DNA of 64,000 nucleotides from Anas platyrhynchos (Eukaryota; Chordata; Aves; Anseriformes; Anatidae). The position numbers and the translations under genes are program-made. Positions 45,001 to 57,000 of the stretch are shown here, piece by piece. Numbering within the stretch: position 1 is the stretch's first letter; the number at the start of each line of letters is the position of its first letter. The notes under the pieces are model-generated. The model had not been told where the DNA came from, did not search any database, and saw nothing but the letters and a program-made list of their open reading frames with translations. The stretch is taken from assembly GCF_047663525.1 (NCBI RefSeq), contig NC_092601.1, positions 20,062,001 through 20,126,000 of the forward strand. The letters are read 5' to 3'.

Positions 45001-48000
45001 ATACGCACGTTTGAGTTTTGTTAAATACACGGCTTGTCCTATTGAAGCCTATGATAAGCTTCAAAACAAATAAATAATGGTCTGGTCCAGGCTTACATTT
45101 TACCTTCTGCTTCAAGGGATGAAGAGAGGCATTAGGTGCTCTACCGACTCTGAAGATCCCCAGATTTCTGTGATTAAGTAGTATTTAGCTTATGATTCTG
45201 TAATGATGGGTAATGGCAGTTTACCTGTTCTAGGCAAATGTGATGTTCTATACAGCCATTTATTGCAGTACTTGCTTACCTATGTGGAAGAGGTAAAGGA
45301 ATATTTTCCACCATTCATACAAGTATTTTGGCATCTTCTGTCATTCTGTGTTGAAATAAATTGGGGAAGCACATGTTCCCTACAGTAACATTCTTTGTCT
45401 TCTCACAATGGGTTCTTCAGAATCAGCAGGAACGTTTTATCTTCTTTTCTTTTTTTTTTTTTTTTCCTACCCTTCCCTTTTCTGAAGACCACAATATTTT
45501 TTTCAGGAGCTCCAGTGATCTCCATGATACAGGCCATCACATAAGACTGCTGTTGTTTTTTCAGGTCCAACCTCCCACAACAGCAGTTCATCTCTGTGAA
45601 AATACACTTAAACCTGGGGGAGGTCTGCGCTGTAGAGTTTGTAACTTCCATGAATCAGGACAGAAACTATGATGTTTACTCATCAAAGGAATTAGAATAG
45701 TTGTAGAAGCACATCTTCCAAATTTAATGTGTTTCTTTGACTTACTGTCAATAAGCAGAATAGCAAAAACTAATTGTGGTGTTATTCCTATATTCTTTGA
45801 AAAGAGAAAAGAGAGATTATTTTTCTCTTGAAACGTTTGGAAGGTACTCTTAACACTACGTTCTTAGGGTGTTTCATCTACTTAAACTCATTTATAGAGT
45901 ACTAGAGGAGCATGTGGTTGTGTCACAAAAAGAAGACTTATGAAGATTTAAAAGAGTGGGAATCAAATAGTGTTTTTCCTATGACAGTGTGAGGGTCGGC
46001 TGGACATAAGATAGCTGACTGGACTTGCTCTGTGCAAGCAGTTACGCCATGAAATGATACTTAGAGAAAGTGAGAATAAATCACGAAAAGTGAGTGCATC
46101 TGTTTCTGTCTTCTGAACTATTCTTTTCATACTCATTTTGTAAGAGGAACAACAGTGATCTACTGACATCCTCTTTGCAATCCCTGCAGATTCTTTTTTT
46201 TTTTTTTTTTTTTTTTTTTTTGGATGTGGCTGGACTGGACTTGCATACATAGTGGTACTTAAGACAAGCTCTTTTCCATTTTTCATGCGGATGTCACTGC
46301 CTGATTTTTATACTTCATAAAATAGTTAAGATACTTGATAAAGCACTGGACCATATACTAAGAGGCTGATGGAGTTACGATAAATAAAATAATAGGAAAA
46401 AAAAAAAGCACCTCATCATTAGAAACTATCCTCAGCTTTGTTATCTACCATGTAGAGAAGTACTTCCGTATTTCACATTCTTATCCTGTTTCTGACAATG
46501 GCTTGCACTTCTGTACCCTCTAGCTTGAGCTACTTATTATCTGGGAGAGAAATGTTCGCATTTGATTTTTAAATGTAGTTCATTGTTACTTCTTCGGAAC
46601 TGCAGTAGTGACTAGAGATGAAAAAAATCTTACAGTATCTTTAGAGTTTATTAAGGGACTTTGTTTTCAGTCCTGACTAACTTATTTTGATATATTGTGT
46701 GTTGTGTATGAATTATGAGGTGAGGAACATCATTAACTGTAATAAGTAATTTTTCATTAACTCATCATTTGTATGTAAATCTAGAAGTCTAAATCTCGTC
46801 TATATATTTTTACATTTAAAGAATTGAGTATCTGAGATGTTGAAAAGGTTAACAGTAGTCTTTGGGAAACTGGGAAGTAATTGTTCAGTTACCTTGAGCT
46901 GAATTTTTTGGTATCAAAATTAATAAGTTATTGGTTATGATTTACGTCTAAGTTAATAGTGAACTTTCTCAAAGATTATTATTCATTTTAAAGTTAAGCA
47001 CTGTACATACCAGCTTCTCTTTACTTTCTTAATTATTATTAAGTGAAATGTTTCTAGACTAGATGGAGGGAAAAAAAAGGTAAAATCAACTCAGTAATTA
47101 TGATGCCACTGTTACATTCCAGTCAGGGGTTATTAAAAAAAAAAAAAAAGTTTTTAAACTCAGGAGTAATAGACATTCTGGAGAACAAAGCAAAATCTAT
47201 AATATGGTAAAACATTTGAGTTTTGATCTACCATCAGTTTTTGATGAAGCAAGAAAAGTATCACTACAGTAGTTCACCTTTGTTTGTAGCCACAAATACG
47301 TAATGATGAATTATATTATTCTTACCTTGTCTTCGTGCTTTTATTTAAAGAAAAAGAGACATTTTTTGTGTGTGTGTGTGATTGATGTTTCTGTGTGATG
47401 GGTGTTTTGTTTGGTACTAGGTATGTAATTGTTAAATTCACACAGCTAAGTATCAAACCTGTGTGTAATTTGTTGGGGATTCCTTCAACAGAGGACACCA
47501 TGAATGTAGTCATACTGCAAACTGGTTGTCAATCAAAGCCAGGCGCTCACCTGTTTCCAACAGACAGCATAGGAATTGCAAATGAATGGAGCAGCAGTCT
47601 TAACTCCACAAACAGCATTACAAATAACAGTGGGCAGTCTGGAAATGTAAGTGTAAATCTGGAAAAGCTACTACTAATAATCACTGTACCAATATATAAT
47701 TGTTTATTTTATTTCTTAAACGTCTGTTTTTATTTCTTTGTACTTCATCAAAAAAGAAAAAATCACAGCTACAGGAAATGTCAGGCAGTATTATTTAACT
47801 GGTTTTGAAAACCTAAATGGAATGTCTGCCCAGGGCACCAGATTTAATTATGTATTACGTGTGTTTTCTGTTCTTGTTTTCTGTCTTAAAATGCAATATT
47901 TTGAATGCTACATTGAGGAATGTTGTTGTTAATCAAATATACAACTACAAGACAGCTTAATTTATGTGTCTGTTTTTTCTGTAGGAGAGGTTTCATTCAT

Positions 48001-51000
48001 GGAAGATCTTGCCTGATAACGGCCCTCTTCTCTGTCCTAATTTGCTAATGTTACGAATTAAGGGATGTCCTATCCAATCATACTTTACTTAAAGCTCCTT
48101 GCAGTGATGCAGTAGAAGCAGTGTGTTTGGTAATAGAGAGGTGTTTGATTACAAAGGTGGTAAATGTAGTCTATGTTAGCAAATTTCATCAGTAAAGGTT
48201 GGGGACAAGAACTAGCAAGGTATATTGCAGAATTTTTAATGATCTTCCTTTTAGTATCAATTGGAATAGATCTTTTGTTTGTTTTGCAGCAAAATAATTG
48301 TTTTTTAACCCAGCAGGCAGCTAAGTACCACATGATCACTCGCTCCCCCAGTGGGATGGGAGAGGTAATTAGAAAAAGTTAAAAATGCAAGAACTCATGG
48401 GTTGAGATGAAGGCAGTTTAACAAGAAAGAAAGATAAACAAACAAAGCCACAAGTAATGCAAAATGCAATTGCTCACTACCAGCTGACTGATGCTTAGCC
48501 AGTCCCTAAGCAGTGGCATCCCCTCCCACCCTGGCCATCTCTCCTCCCCACCCCCCTCCCCCCAGTTTTTATTGCTGAGCTGATGCTCTATGAATACAAA
48601 TATCCCTTTGGTCAATTTGGGTCGCTGTCCTGGCTGTGTCCCCTTTCAGCTTCGTGTGCACTCCCAGCCTTCTTGCTGGCAGGACATGAGAAGCTGAAAA
48701 GTTCTTGGCTCAGTGTAAGCATTGCTCTGCAGCAACTGAACCATCAGTGTATTATCAGCGTTATTTCATCCTAAATACAAAACACAGCACCATACTAGAT
48801 CCTATGAAGAAAATTAACTGTCCCAGTCAAAACAAGGACAATGATATATAAAGGTAGCAACATCTTTTCTTTTGCGATTTTTTTTCTTAACATATTTTTA
48901 ATATGTAAATACATTTATTACCAGAATTTCATTTCTAGGTTTCCAGAAGTGTTGGTCTATCCTGCTTGGTTAGAAACTACATGAAAGGACATAGTTTAAA
49001 TAACGTTTAAAAGGAATTGTAAGTAAATAGAGCATTTGTTAAAACTCCTGACTTTTTCTTGTAGTTTCATTATGGTGTCCTGTAGATCAAGAATAAAGAT
49101 ACCAGTATGCAAGCATTTTATCTCAGGACTCCAGGGCAGAAGCCAGGAGTCCTGGCTATAAGGTTCTGAGAGAGAGTCCACCTGTTTATTTGGGAAGCTA
49201 ACCTTCTGAAACTTTCAGGAGAGACTCATATCAGAAACTTCTTAGCCTGTCATGAATGAATTCATTACAGCTGAAAATGCTAACTATCCTTGTGTGCCTT
49301 CCAGCCTTGAGAAATCTTCCTCCATATACATGCGTTTTTCTGTTATAGTCATTGGGATTCTGATTAACATTGTGTACATTTTCCATTCTGTTTCCATTAA
49401 GAGCGCTTGCATTCCCGTTCAAGTGTGAAAATGCAGAAGTTGACCCTGCTGTCTTTCCTGTACTTTCTGCTTGAAGTTTTATTAGAAGTAGCCATCTTTT
49501 TCTGTTCTCTGGCAAAATGTCATGCCATTTCTTTCACTTGATTACTTACCTACACTTCCATTATATTTTTTCTGAATATTCAGTTCCTGATTTCTTATTA
49601 CCAATTTGGTCTTATGTCTTTATATGTTTAATTCTTGAATTGCGTTGCTTGCTTACTTGCACCATCAACATCTCTTTTAAACTGCTTTCTGTTAGCATTA
49701 AAGCAGTCACTGTATGCTTTCCTACCTCCCCCCATTTTTCTCTACTCTGGCACCATGTTTACATTCTTTGTTCATGCTTTTCTCTCTGTTCCAATAAGCT
49801 TTGTCTTTCTGTCTCCTTCATCTTCATTCTCAGCACCATCAGATGCTGCTCCCAAGTGAACTTAATTTTAGTGATTTTAGTGTTTTGTTTTTTTTTTTTT
49901 TTCACTCCATAATCAGACTTTCTCACTTCTTTTGAGTCTTCAGAACTAAATCTCTCTATTCATATTCCAAAACTTCTTTCACCTGTACTGCTGTATTACG
50001 CCAGTGAAGTAACCTGCTATTTTCTTTACTTCTAGAGGAGAAGGGTGGTGTAGTGCTTAGAGCACAAACCTTGGGCTTGAGAGACCTAACTCGGTTCTCT
50101 GCTCAGTCATAAAAAACCTCCTTGACTCGGAGCAAGTTGTTTAACTACCTGTTGCCTATGTCCACAGTTTGAGAGTTTAATACTATTTCCCTTTCTATAA
50201 AAAATATTGAAAGAATGAGCCCATTAAAAATGCTGTACAATCCAAGTTGTTAGTGAGGAGGCTCTGTTTTAAATAACTTTTGTAAACTAATACCTTCATT
50301 ACATTCTTACATGTTCATCTAAGTATTTATAGTTTCCCTTCCTCTCCCTTACACTATTTTTCCTTCTCATGCTGATATTACACTTATTTTGATGGTAGTA
50401 GTAACATTTGATTTCATGTTAATTATGAACAAAAAGTCGCTTCTGATACAAAATGCACATTTATTCGTCATCTTGGCATTGATATTGCACTAAGTTGAAT
50501 GACTTTCTAGTGATACATTTCTTGACATTTCTTGAATGTTCTTTTTATCTTACTTGCGCAAAAAAAAAGCAAGACAGTTGAGATACAGGAGCAGTGGTCT
50601 TAAAGGTATCGTGTATCAGGCTGCAATAGATGACTAAATATTTGAGAAAATATTTTTTGTCAGATGAGTGGCAGTGTAACCTGTCATGATTTCTCTGTGG
50701 AGTCCACCTACCTTTGAGTCATGGAAGAGATGCATTTTCAAGCCTGGAAAGAAAGGTGGAGGGCCCTGATAAATGTTGACATTAAGGGCCGGAACATCTT
50801 CAGCAGACCTGGAGGAGTCTCTCAAAGATGAAAAGGAGGTGGCCCTAAAATTCTTCCATTTGCCTTCTCTGCCTTAGAAATGACTTTTGTTCGATGACCT
50901 TAGATAATGACCAGGATCGGGTATTTTTCCTAAATATTGTCTCTTCTTGCCCCCTTTTGGTAGCAGGATATTAGCCTGGGTCTAATCCAACAGCTCGTCT

Positions 51001-54000
51001 TACTACATTTATATTACGGGAATAAATGTACAGTATAGGGGCTGGCAGAAGATAGGAATAAATTCCAAATAATAACTTCATACCAAAAAGACTTACTTTA
51101 TATGTAAACTGTCCTGTAAATTCATCCTAGGCTTGAAATGCAAAGATTTCTTTTTTCCTGCTTGTATATTTTAGCCTACTGTGGATATTATATGACTCAT
51201 TTTTTTCATGTATTCTCTGTAAGTTGAGTCACACAGAATTTGTGGTACTATATAACGTAGTTACTAAAACTTAATGTGTTGGTTTTTTTTGCCGGAAAAT
51301 ACAAAAGGCAGAGTAGAGGCTATTGCTATCTACTCTCATCATGGTTGACTCTTCAGAGTTTAAAATCAAAAATCTAAACATATGTGTAATCAGATGCTGC
51401 TTCCTGCAGCTCTGGTGGCTGAGCAGTATTTACTTATTTATTTTGTGGCAAAACTACACAAATTATTACTGTGTAAGTTCTTAATGCTTGAAGCTCTCTC
51501 TGTAGATGTTAATGCTACTGTTGATACCTACTATAAAAAAAAGGGTCATATGAATGGCACCTTATCATCTTATCTGACGGTATACACATCTCATAGCATC
51601 TGAGCTTGACCAGTAGCTCTGTACCTCAAACCCTTTACTTCTGGTTGAAAAAGAGTGTAGCTCCATATATGGTTCTATTGTCTGCAGGTAGCTCTCCAAG
51701 ATAAATAATCCATAATGACTATCTTCCTTCCTCCCTTTCCCCTGGACTACATTAGGTCACATTGTGAGGGAGTAACTGCATTGCAGGGGGGTAACCATGA
51801 TGTACGTCTTCCTCTGCCTGTAAATTAATCTATGTTGCCTGCCTATATGAAAATGTGGGTGTGAAATTTACATCTGAGAAACATTCTGTGCAGATAAGGG
51901 AAATCACATCCTTAAATGGAGTCTGTAGTTTATCTAGACTATTATCTTACTTCTGGTGTTAATGTGCCTTCACTGTCTACTCATTTTAATTTACCTACTT
52001 GTCTGCTGCATTAAGGAACCCTCTGCTACCAGAAATACGTTTTTTAAATATTCTTAGAAGATGTAACTGTATTGTTCATAGTAAGTTTTCAAAATCTTTG
52101 GATATGGAACTGAATACCTTAACAAGTTTTTGGCAACAAAACCAAACCAAAACTCCACAGGTTTTTAATTTCACTTAAGATCAATGTTTTTTTCCTGGCA
52201 GTGTCCCTTTTTTTTTTTTTTTTTTCTTTTTTCTTCCTTTTTTTCTTTTTTTCCCCCTTCAATTTTCTCTTTAGGATAAGCAAGATTTCAATATATTTGA
52301 ATTTTATAAAAATTGCTAACTTGCTAATCCATGCACAAGGGCAATCCTCAGTTTTGGATTTGCGGTGAATGGTAACAGAAAGAGAAACATTATATGCCGT
52401 AACTAGCTTGTGGTCAAAACATGAATCCTACAGCCTTTGACTTCAGTAGGAATTTTGTCTGAATAAACCTTGGCTATCAATTTAATTATTTTTGCTGTGG
52501 TGTCCACTCTTGTACTTCTGTTGTCTGTCAGGCTATATGTACATGTATGTTTCATTCTTACATAGGTAGGCTCTCTTTGGATTTCAGAAACAGTACAATT
52601 GCGCAACTGTATGCAGATAAGGTCTGTGACAGCAGATTTTATGTAGGAAAAGGTGTGAGTGAATGCATAGGTAATAATATTCAATGGCTGTAGGGCTTAC
52701 ATTTGTTGAGGTGTTCGTTCTGTCCAAGGTTAAGATGACCTACCTGTAGGTTCACGTGTGTCCTCTACCTGATTTAAAGGAATTTGAATCTGAAGTTCCT
52801 GCTGCACAGGAGGGGCATCTTGAGGTTATGCTATTCTGGGGAGAGAGGTGTCTCATTTTAAAATCCTGATTTGTTTAAAATATTTTCACATTCTTTGGAT
52901 CATAAAGTAAGAGTTAAGGTTAACCCTAAGTTGAGAGTTTAGTAGTAAGCTATATAGTTATTTTCAGTCTGTCTGATTCAGTGTGTGTTTTATCTTTAAA
53001 CAAATGAAAACAACTTTGGCAGAATTTTACTCCACTATTGTACAGAGCATTGACTAGTTCAGGTTCTTGAAACTTCACAGACTGTTCTGAATCAAGTGAA
53101 AGAGGGCTTGAAATGTGTCTCATCGCTGAGTGTTCTCACCACTGAGAGAACTGAGTCTAGTTATTAGCCTGGCTTGAAAAAACTAAAAGGTTTATTTAAA
53201 AAAATGTAGAAACAAGCAGTACCCACAGTTTCACTTGAACATGTTTATTGTAGGAATCTGCCACCTGACTTCTAAATTTCAGGTTCATTGGAATTATACT
53301 TTGAGTGAACATATTGTCCAGGCCTGCTTACAAAGATTACAACTTCACCTTAAGCCTTTTACTTCAGAAATTTATAACTCTCTGGCAGTTGTATATCAGA
53401 ACAAAAATGTATAAATTCAGTAGTGTTTTAAATGTTGAAGTGTTGAGGATGTTTACTCATTAACAGATTATTTAAGAATCTCAGAAAACAGCCTTTTGAG
53501 ATATACAAATGGGCATTGACTTACTTTTTGCCAAACTTCTACTTGACTTTTTCTTATTGAACTTGATCCCGGTGAGTTCTTTGAAAGTGTGAAATGTCAT
53601 ACAATGCTTACTTCAAACTGTAAATAAATAAATACATGAATGAATGGTAGTCATAGTTGTCAGAAAGCAAGTAATTTCTGCCTGAGAGTCATTTTGTGCA
53701 TAGGGAACAAACAAGGCAATATTCTGGTGTGTACAAATGCATCTTCTTTTGAAATTTGTATAGTTACAATATCTCCATGTTACTTTGGCTATCAGCTAGT
53801 TTTTAAGGTAATATCAAAAAATACACAGATATGCTGAAGTTGGCATTGTATTAACAGAAATTGAAGTTGATCTATAATTTCAACTAATTGTGTTCTAAAG
53901 GGAAAATAGATATGTAAAAATATAGAGTATATTAGACACTGTTTTCTGTCTTCTACAGATTTCCTGTTCTTCAAGTCCAACTGTAACATCAACTTCTAGT

Positions 54001-57000
54001 AGCAGTAGTTCTTTGTCACCTCTGGGACCTCTTTGTAGACAGAGATCATTAGCAAATGGTGTTCTGTGTTCTGAGTCTAGTACATCAGGTGTTTCTTCAC
54101 CAACATCTAGCTATCCAAAAGCACCAGGTTTTGAACGAGAAGATCAGGTATGTGAATAATATGGGTGTAGAATTACAAATGCAACCTTAACATAATTTGA
54201 TTCAGAAGAAAATGTTCTCTGCCTCACATATCTGCCCTCATTTAAAACAGAGTTGGGAGCCGTCTTCTGTTGTGAGCTAAACAGTGTCAAACTACAGTTG
54301 TCACTGGCCAAGAACACCCTTGCAAAGTGTCAACTGATATATAGTAAGTTGTAACTTTGCAGAAGCATTATGATTGTTATTTTGAGCCCAGGTAGCCTAG
54401 AATAAAGCAAGATAACAATGAAAAAAACAAACAAAAACTATCTAGACTTGTTAGGGTTTGCTTTTAATTTTTGTTGAAAACAGATGGTGAAAATACACAT
54501 TATTTCTGGCTGTTGAGACTATTTATGAGTGCTAATCTTTGATTAATTTCTGTTTCTTGTCCCACCTGCAGCTACCTCTCAGACAAGTTCATTGCTGAGA
54601 CAGACCAATGATAAAATACAAGCCTCTTAAAAAGAGAGCTCTGTAGCAATAATTGAGAAAAGATGTAACATTGATTAAAATCAGTTTTGCCACTTAGTTC
54701 ACCATCAGTGAGTAATGTACTGCTATAAAGCATGTGTCTTAACAGCAAAAAAGTCATGTGCTTGCCTTTTCCTGGCCACATTGAATCTGTTTAGAGAGGA
54801 GGCAGTGAGGGACTTTGGAACTGAGAAAAAAAGCATGGAGGCTTATAAGGAGGAGAGTTGCAACAGGGAGCATTCACTGCAAGAGAGATTAGCAATCTCC
54901 CAAAGGAACAAGCGCAACAGAACTGCTCAAAGGCAGCAGAAAGGACTGATTATTTTTTTTTCCTAAAGAGACAGGAGCCATGCAGAGGTTACTGCAATTA
55001 AGGAAATCACTGAAAATTATTAGTCTGAAAAGAGATATTTTTCATTCTGCTCTTCAAGAACACAGCGGGCGTAGAGAAAATGCTTACAGTTTCCTTTAAT
55101 TTATATGTTTCACTCGTTTCAAAAGTTATCTTATTACAAAATGGTCTTCAAATAAAATCTGCCCTTATGTTTGAAATTGTTTTGCTTGTTATTTGTAGCA
55201 TCATTACTTAAAGGGCAGTTCCACTGAAACTTATGGCTAACTCAGGCTTCTATCTCACCAGCCTCTTGGAGAATTATTCCCCAGCTGGTGATCACTTCAA
55301 ACATGTTATTTCAGTCACAACATAGTGCTAACATGGTTATTCAGTTTTTGGACCAGAAATAACTTGCATGTGCTCAGTTGTGCATGTAAGTGGAACAGTT
55401 GCAACTGCCTTTCCTTTTTCATGTACATTGACTTTATGAGCATAAAAATTCAGTGCTCCATATGGGACTGCAGTGAGGAAAACAAAGTCATCCTCTTTAA
55501 GGCATTGTTACAGGGATGCCAGTGACCCTTCATAAACTAATTAGATAATTTATAGCAGTGACTCATTAAGTTCATATATTATATAGAGTTTTCTTGTTTT
55601 AGGCAAAGCAGCGAAGTTTCTCAGCTGAGAATCAGCAGAAAATAAGTGAACAAGACAACAAGCAGGTATTGCCAGAAGCTAAACACTGTAATATTATGCC
55701 CTTTTTGGTCATGCATTAATGCAGTATCAAAGTTCTGTGGCACTTTGTAAAATAGTCTAAGGAAAAATTGCAACTAGTGACAGGACAAGAGGCAGTGAAC
55801 ACAATAACTTCTGTCTGAATAGCAGGAAATGCTGCTTTACTGTGAGGGTGACTGAGCACAAGAGCAGGTTGCCCAGAGAGACTGTAGAGTCTCTGTCCTT
55901 TGAAATATTCAGAAGTTGTCTGGACATAGTCCTGGGCAACCTACTCCAAGTGGCCCTGCTTGAGCAGGGGGGTTGGACCAGATGATCTCCAGAGGGTCCA
56001 TTCCAACCTCAACCATTTTGTGATTTTGTAGTACAAGGTGAGAACAAGAACTAACTGGGAAGCAGCACTGTGTAAAAGTGCCAGAGGGTCTATGTAGACA
56101 GCAAGCTAAATGTGAGCCAACAGTGTTGTCTGGCTGCAAAGAAGACCAAACATCATCCCATGTTCTATTAACAGGAGCATGGCAGTAGATCCAGGGAAGG
56201 GTTTACTCTGCTCTGTTTTGTACTTTTTAGACCACAACTAGAATACCACATTCAGTGTTGGCCCCCAAGTATTAGAATTACATCAATAAACTACTTAGAG
56301 CAAGCAAGTTCAGTGAAGGGCTGACAAGATGGTCTGGGTCCAGGAGCACTTGTCCGGTGAGGAGAGGCTGAGGAAGCAGAGCTTTTTCAGCTTGGAGAAA
56401 AGAAGGCTTCAGGAGGACCCAATAGCAGCTTTCCAAATACCTATGGGGAGCTCAAGAAGACAGAGCCAGCATGTTCACAGTGATGCTATTGGGTGGACAA
56501 GAGAGAACTTACTAAGCTGGAGCAAGTAGCTAAGACTGGATACAAGGAAAAGTTTTCAGCACTGGGAGAGTTGAGCAGTGTTTGCAGAATTTGCTTGCAC
56601 ACTCTTCATCATTGGAGGTTTTCAAGATCAGACTAGCAAAAACACTTAGTCACCTGGGCTGACTTCATAGACAGATTAGCTCTGATCAAGTGGTTGGACT
56701 AGATGCCCTGCTGCAGTTCCTTCCAACCTGAATTACACGAATTTTCCTATTAGCTAATGTTCCTAAAAATATTTGCAGGTTGTTTTTGTTCTTTTATTCT
56801 CTTCTTACTAAAAAAAAATAATAATAAATAAAGCTATATAATTTGCACTTAATTAGTGCAGAATGTTTGAAATTCTGCTAAGTAATTATAAAATTCTTGA
56901 CGTCTTTTTTTAAATAACCTTTCTCTCCTGACTCGTTTCTGTTTATTTTGTCTCTCTGTTCTGTTTAGATATCCTCCAGCATGGAGTTTGGAAGTCACAG

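Noticed and set aside
45361..45672. 103-codon ORF after UNKL exon 7, considered as an extra UNKL exon
   Set aside because: It spans a poly-T run. The exon 7 donor joins exon 8 (47564) in frame, and exon 8 matches the known UNKL text SIGIANEW.
47395..47563. Open frame upstream of UNKL exon 8, considered as a longer exon
   Set aside because: The acceptor tttccaacag at 47563 has the right phase and the conserved sequence begins just after it.
49517..49912. 131-codon hydrophobic plus-strand ORF in UNKL intron 8
   Set aside because: The region is pyrimidine-rich, which gives F/L/S-rich chance peptides. No family and no splice sites seen.
54715..54966. 83-codon ORF in UNKL intron 9
   Set aside because: No matching splice phase, no known domain, and it ends in a poly-T stretch. 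Likely chance.
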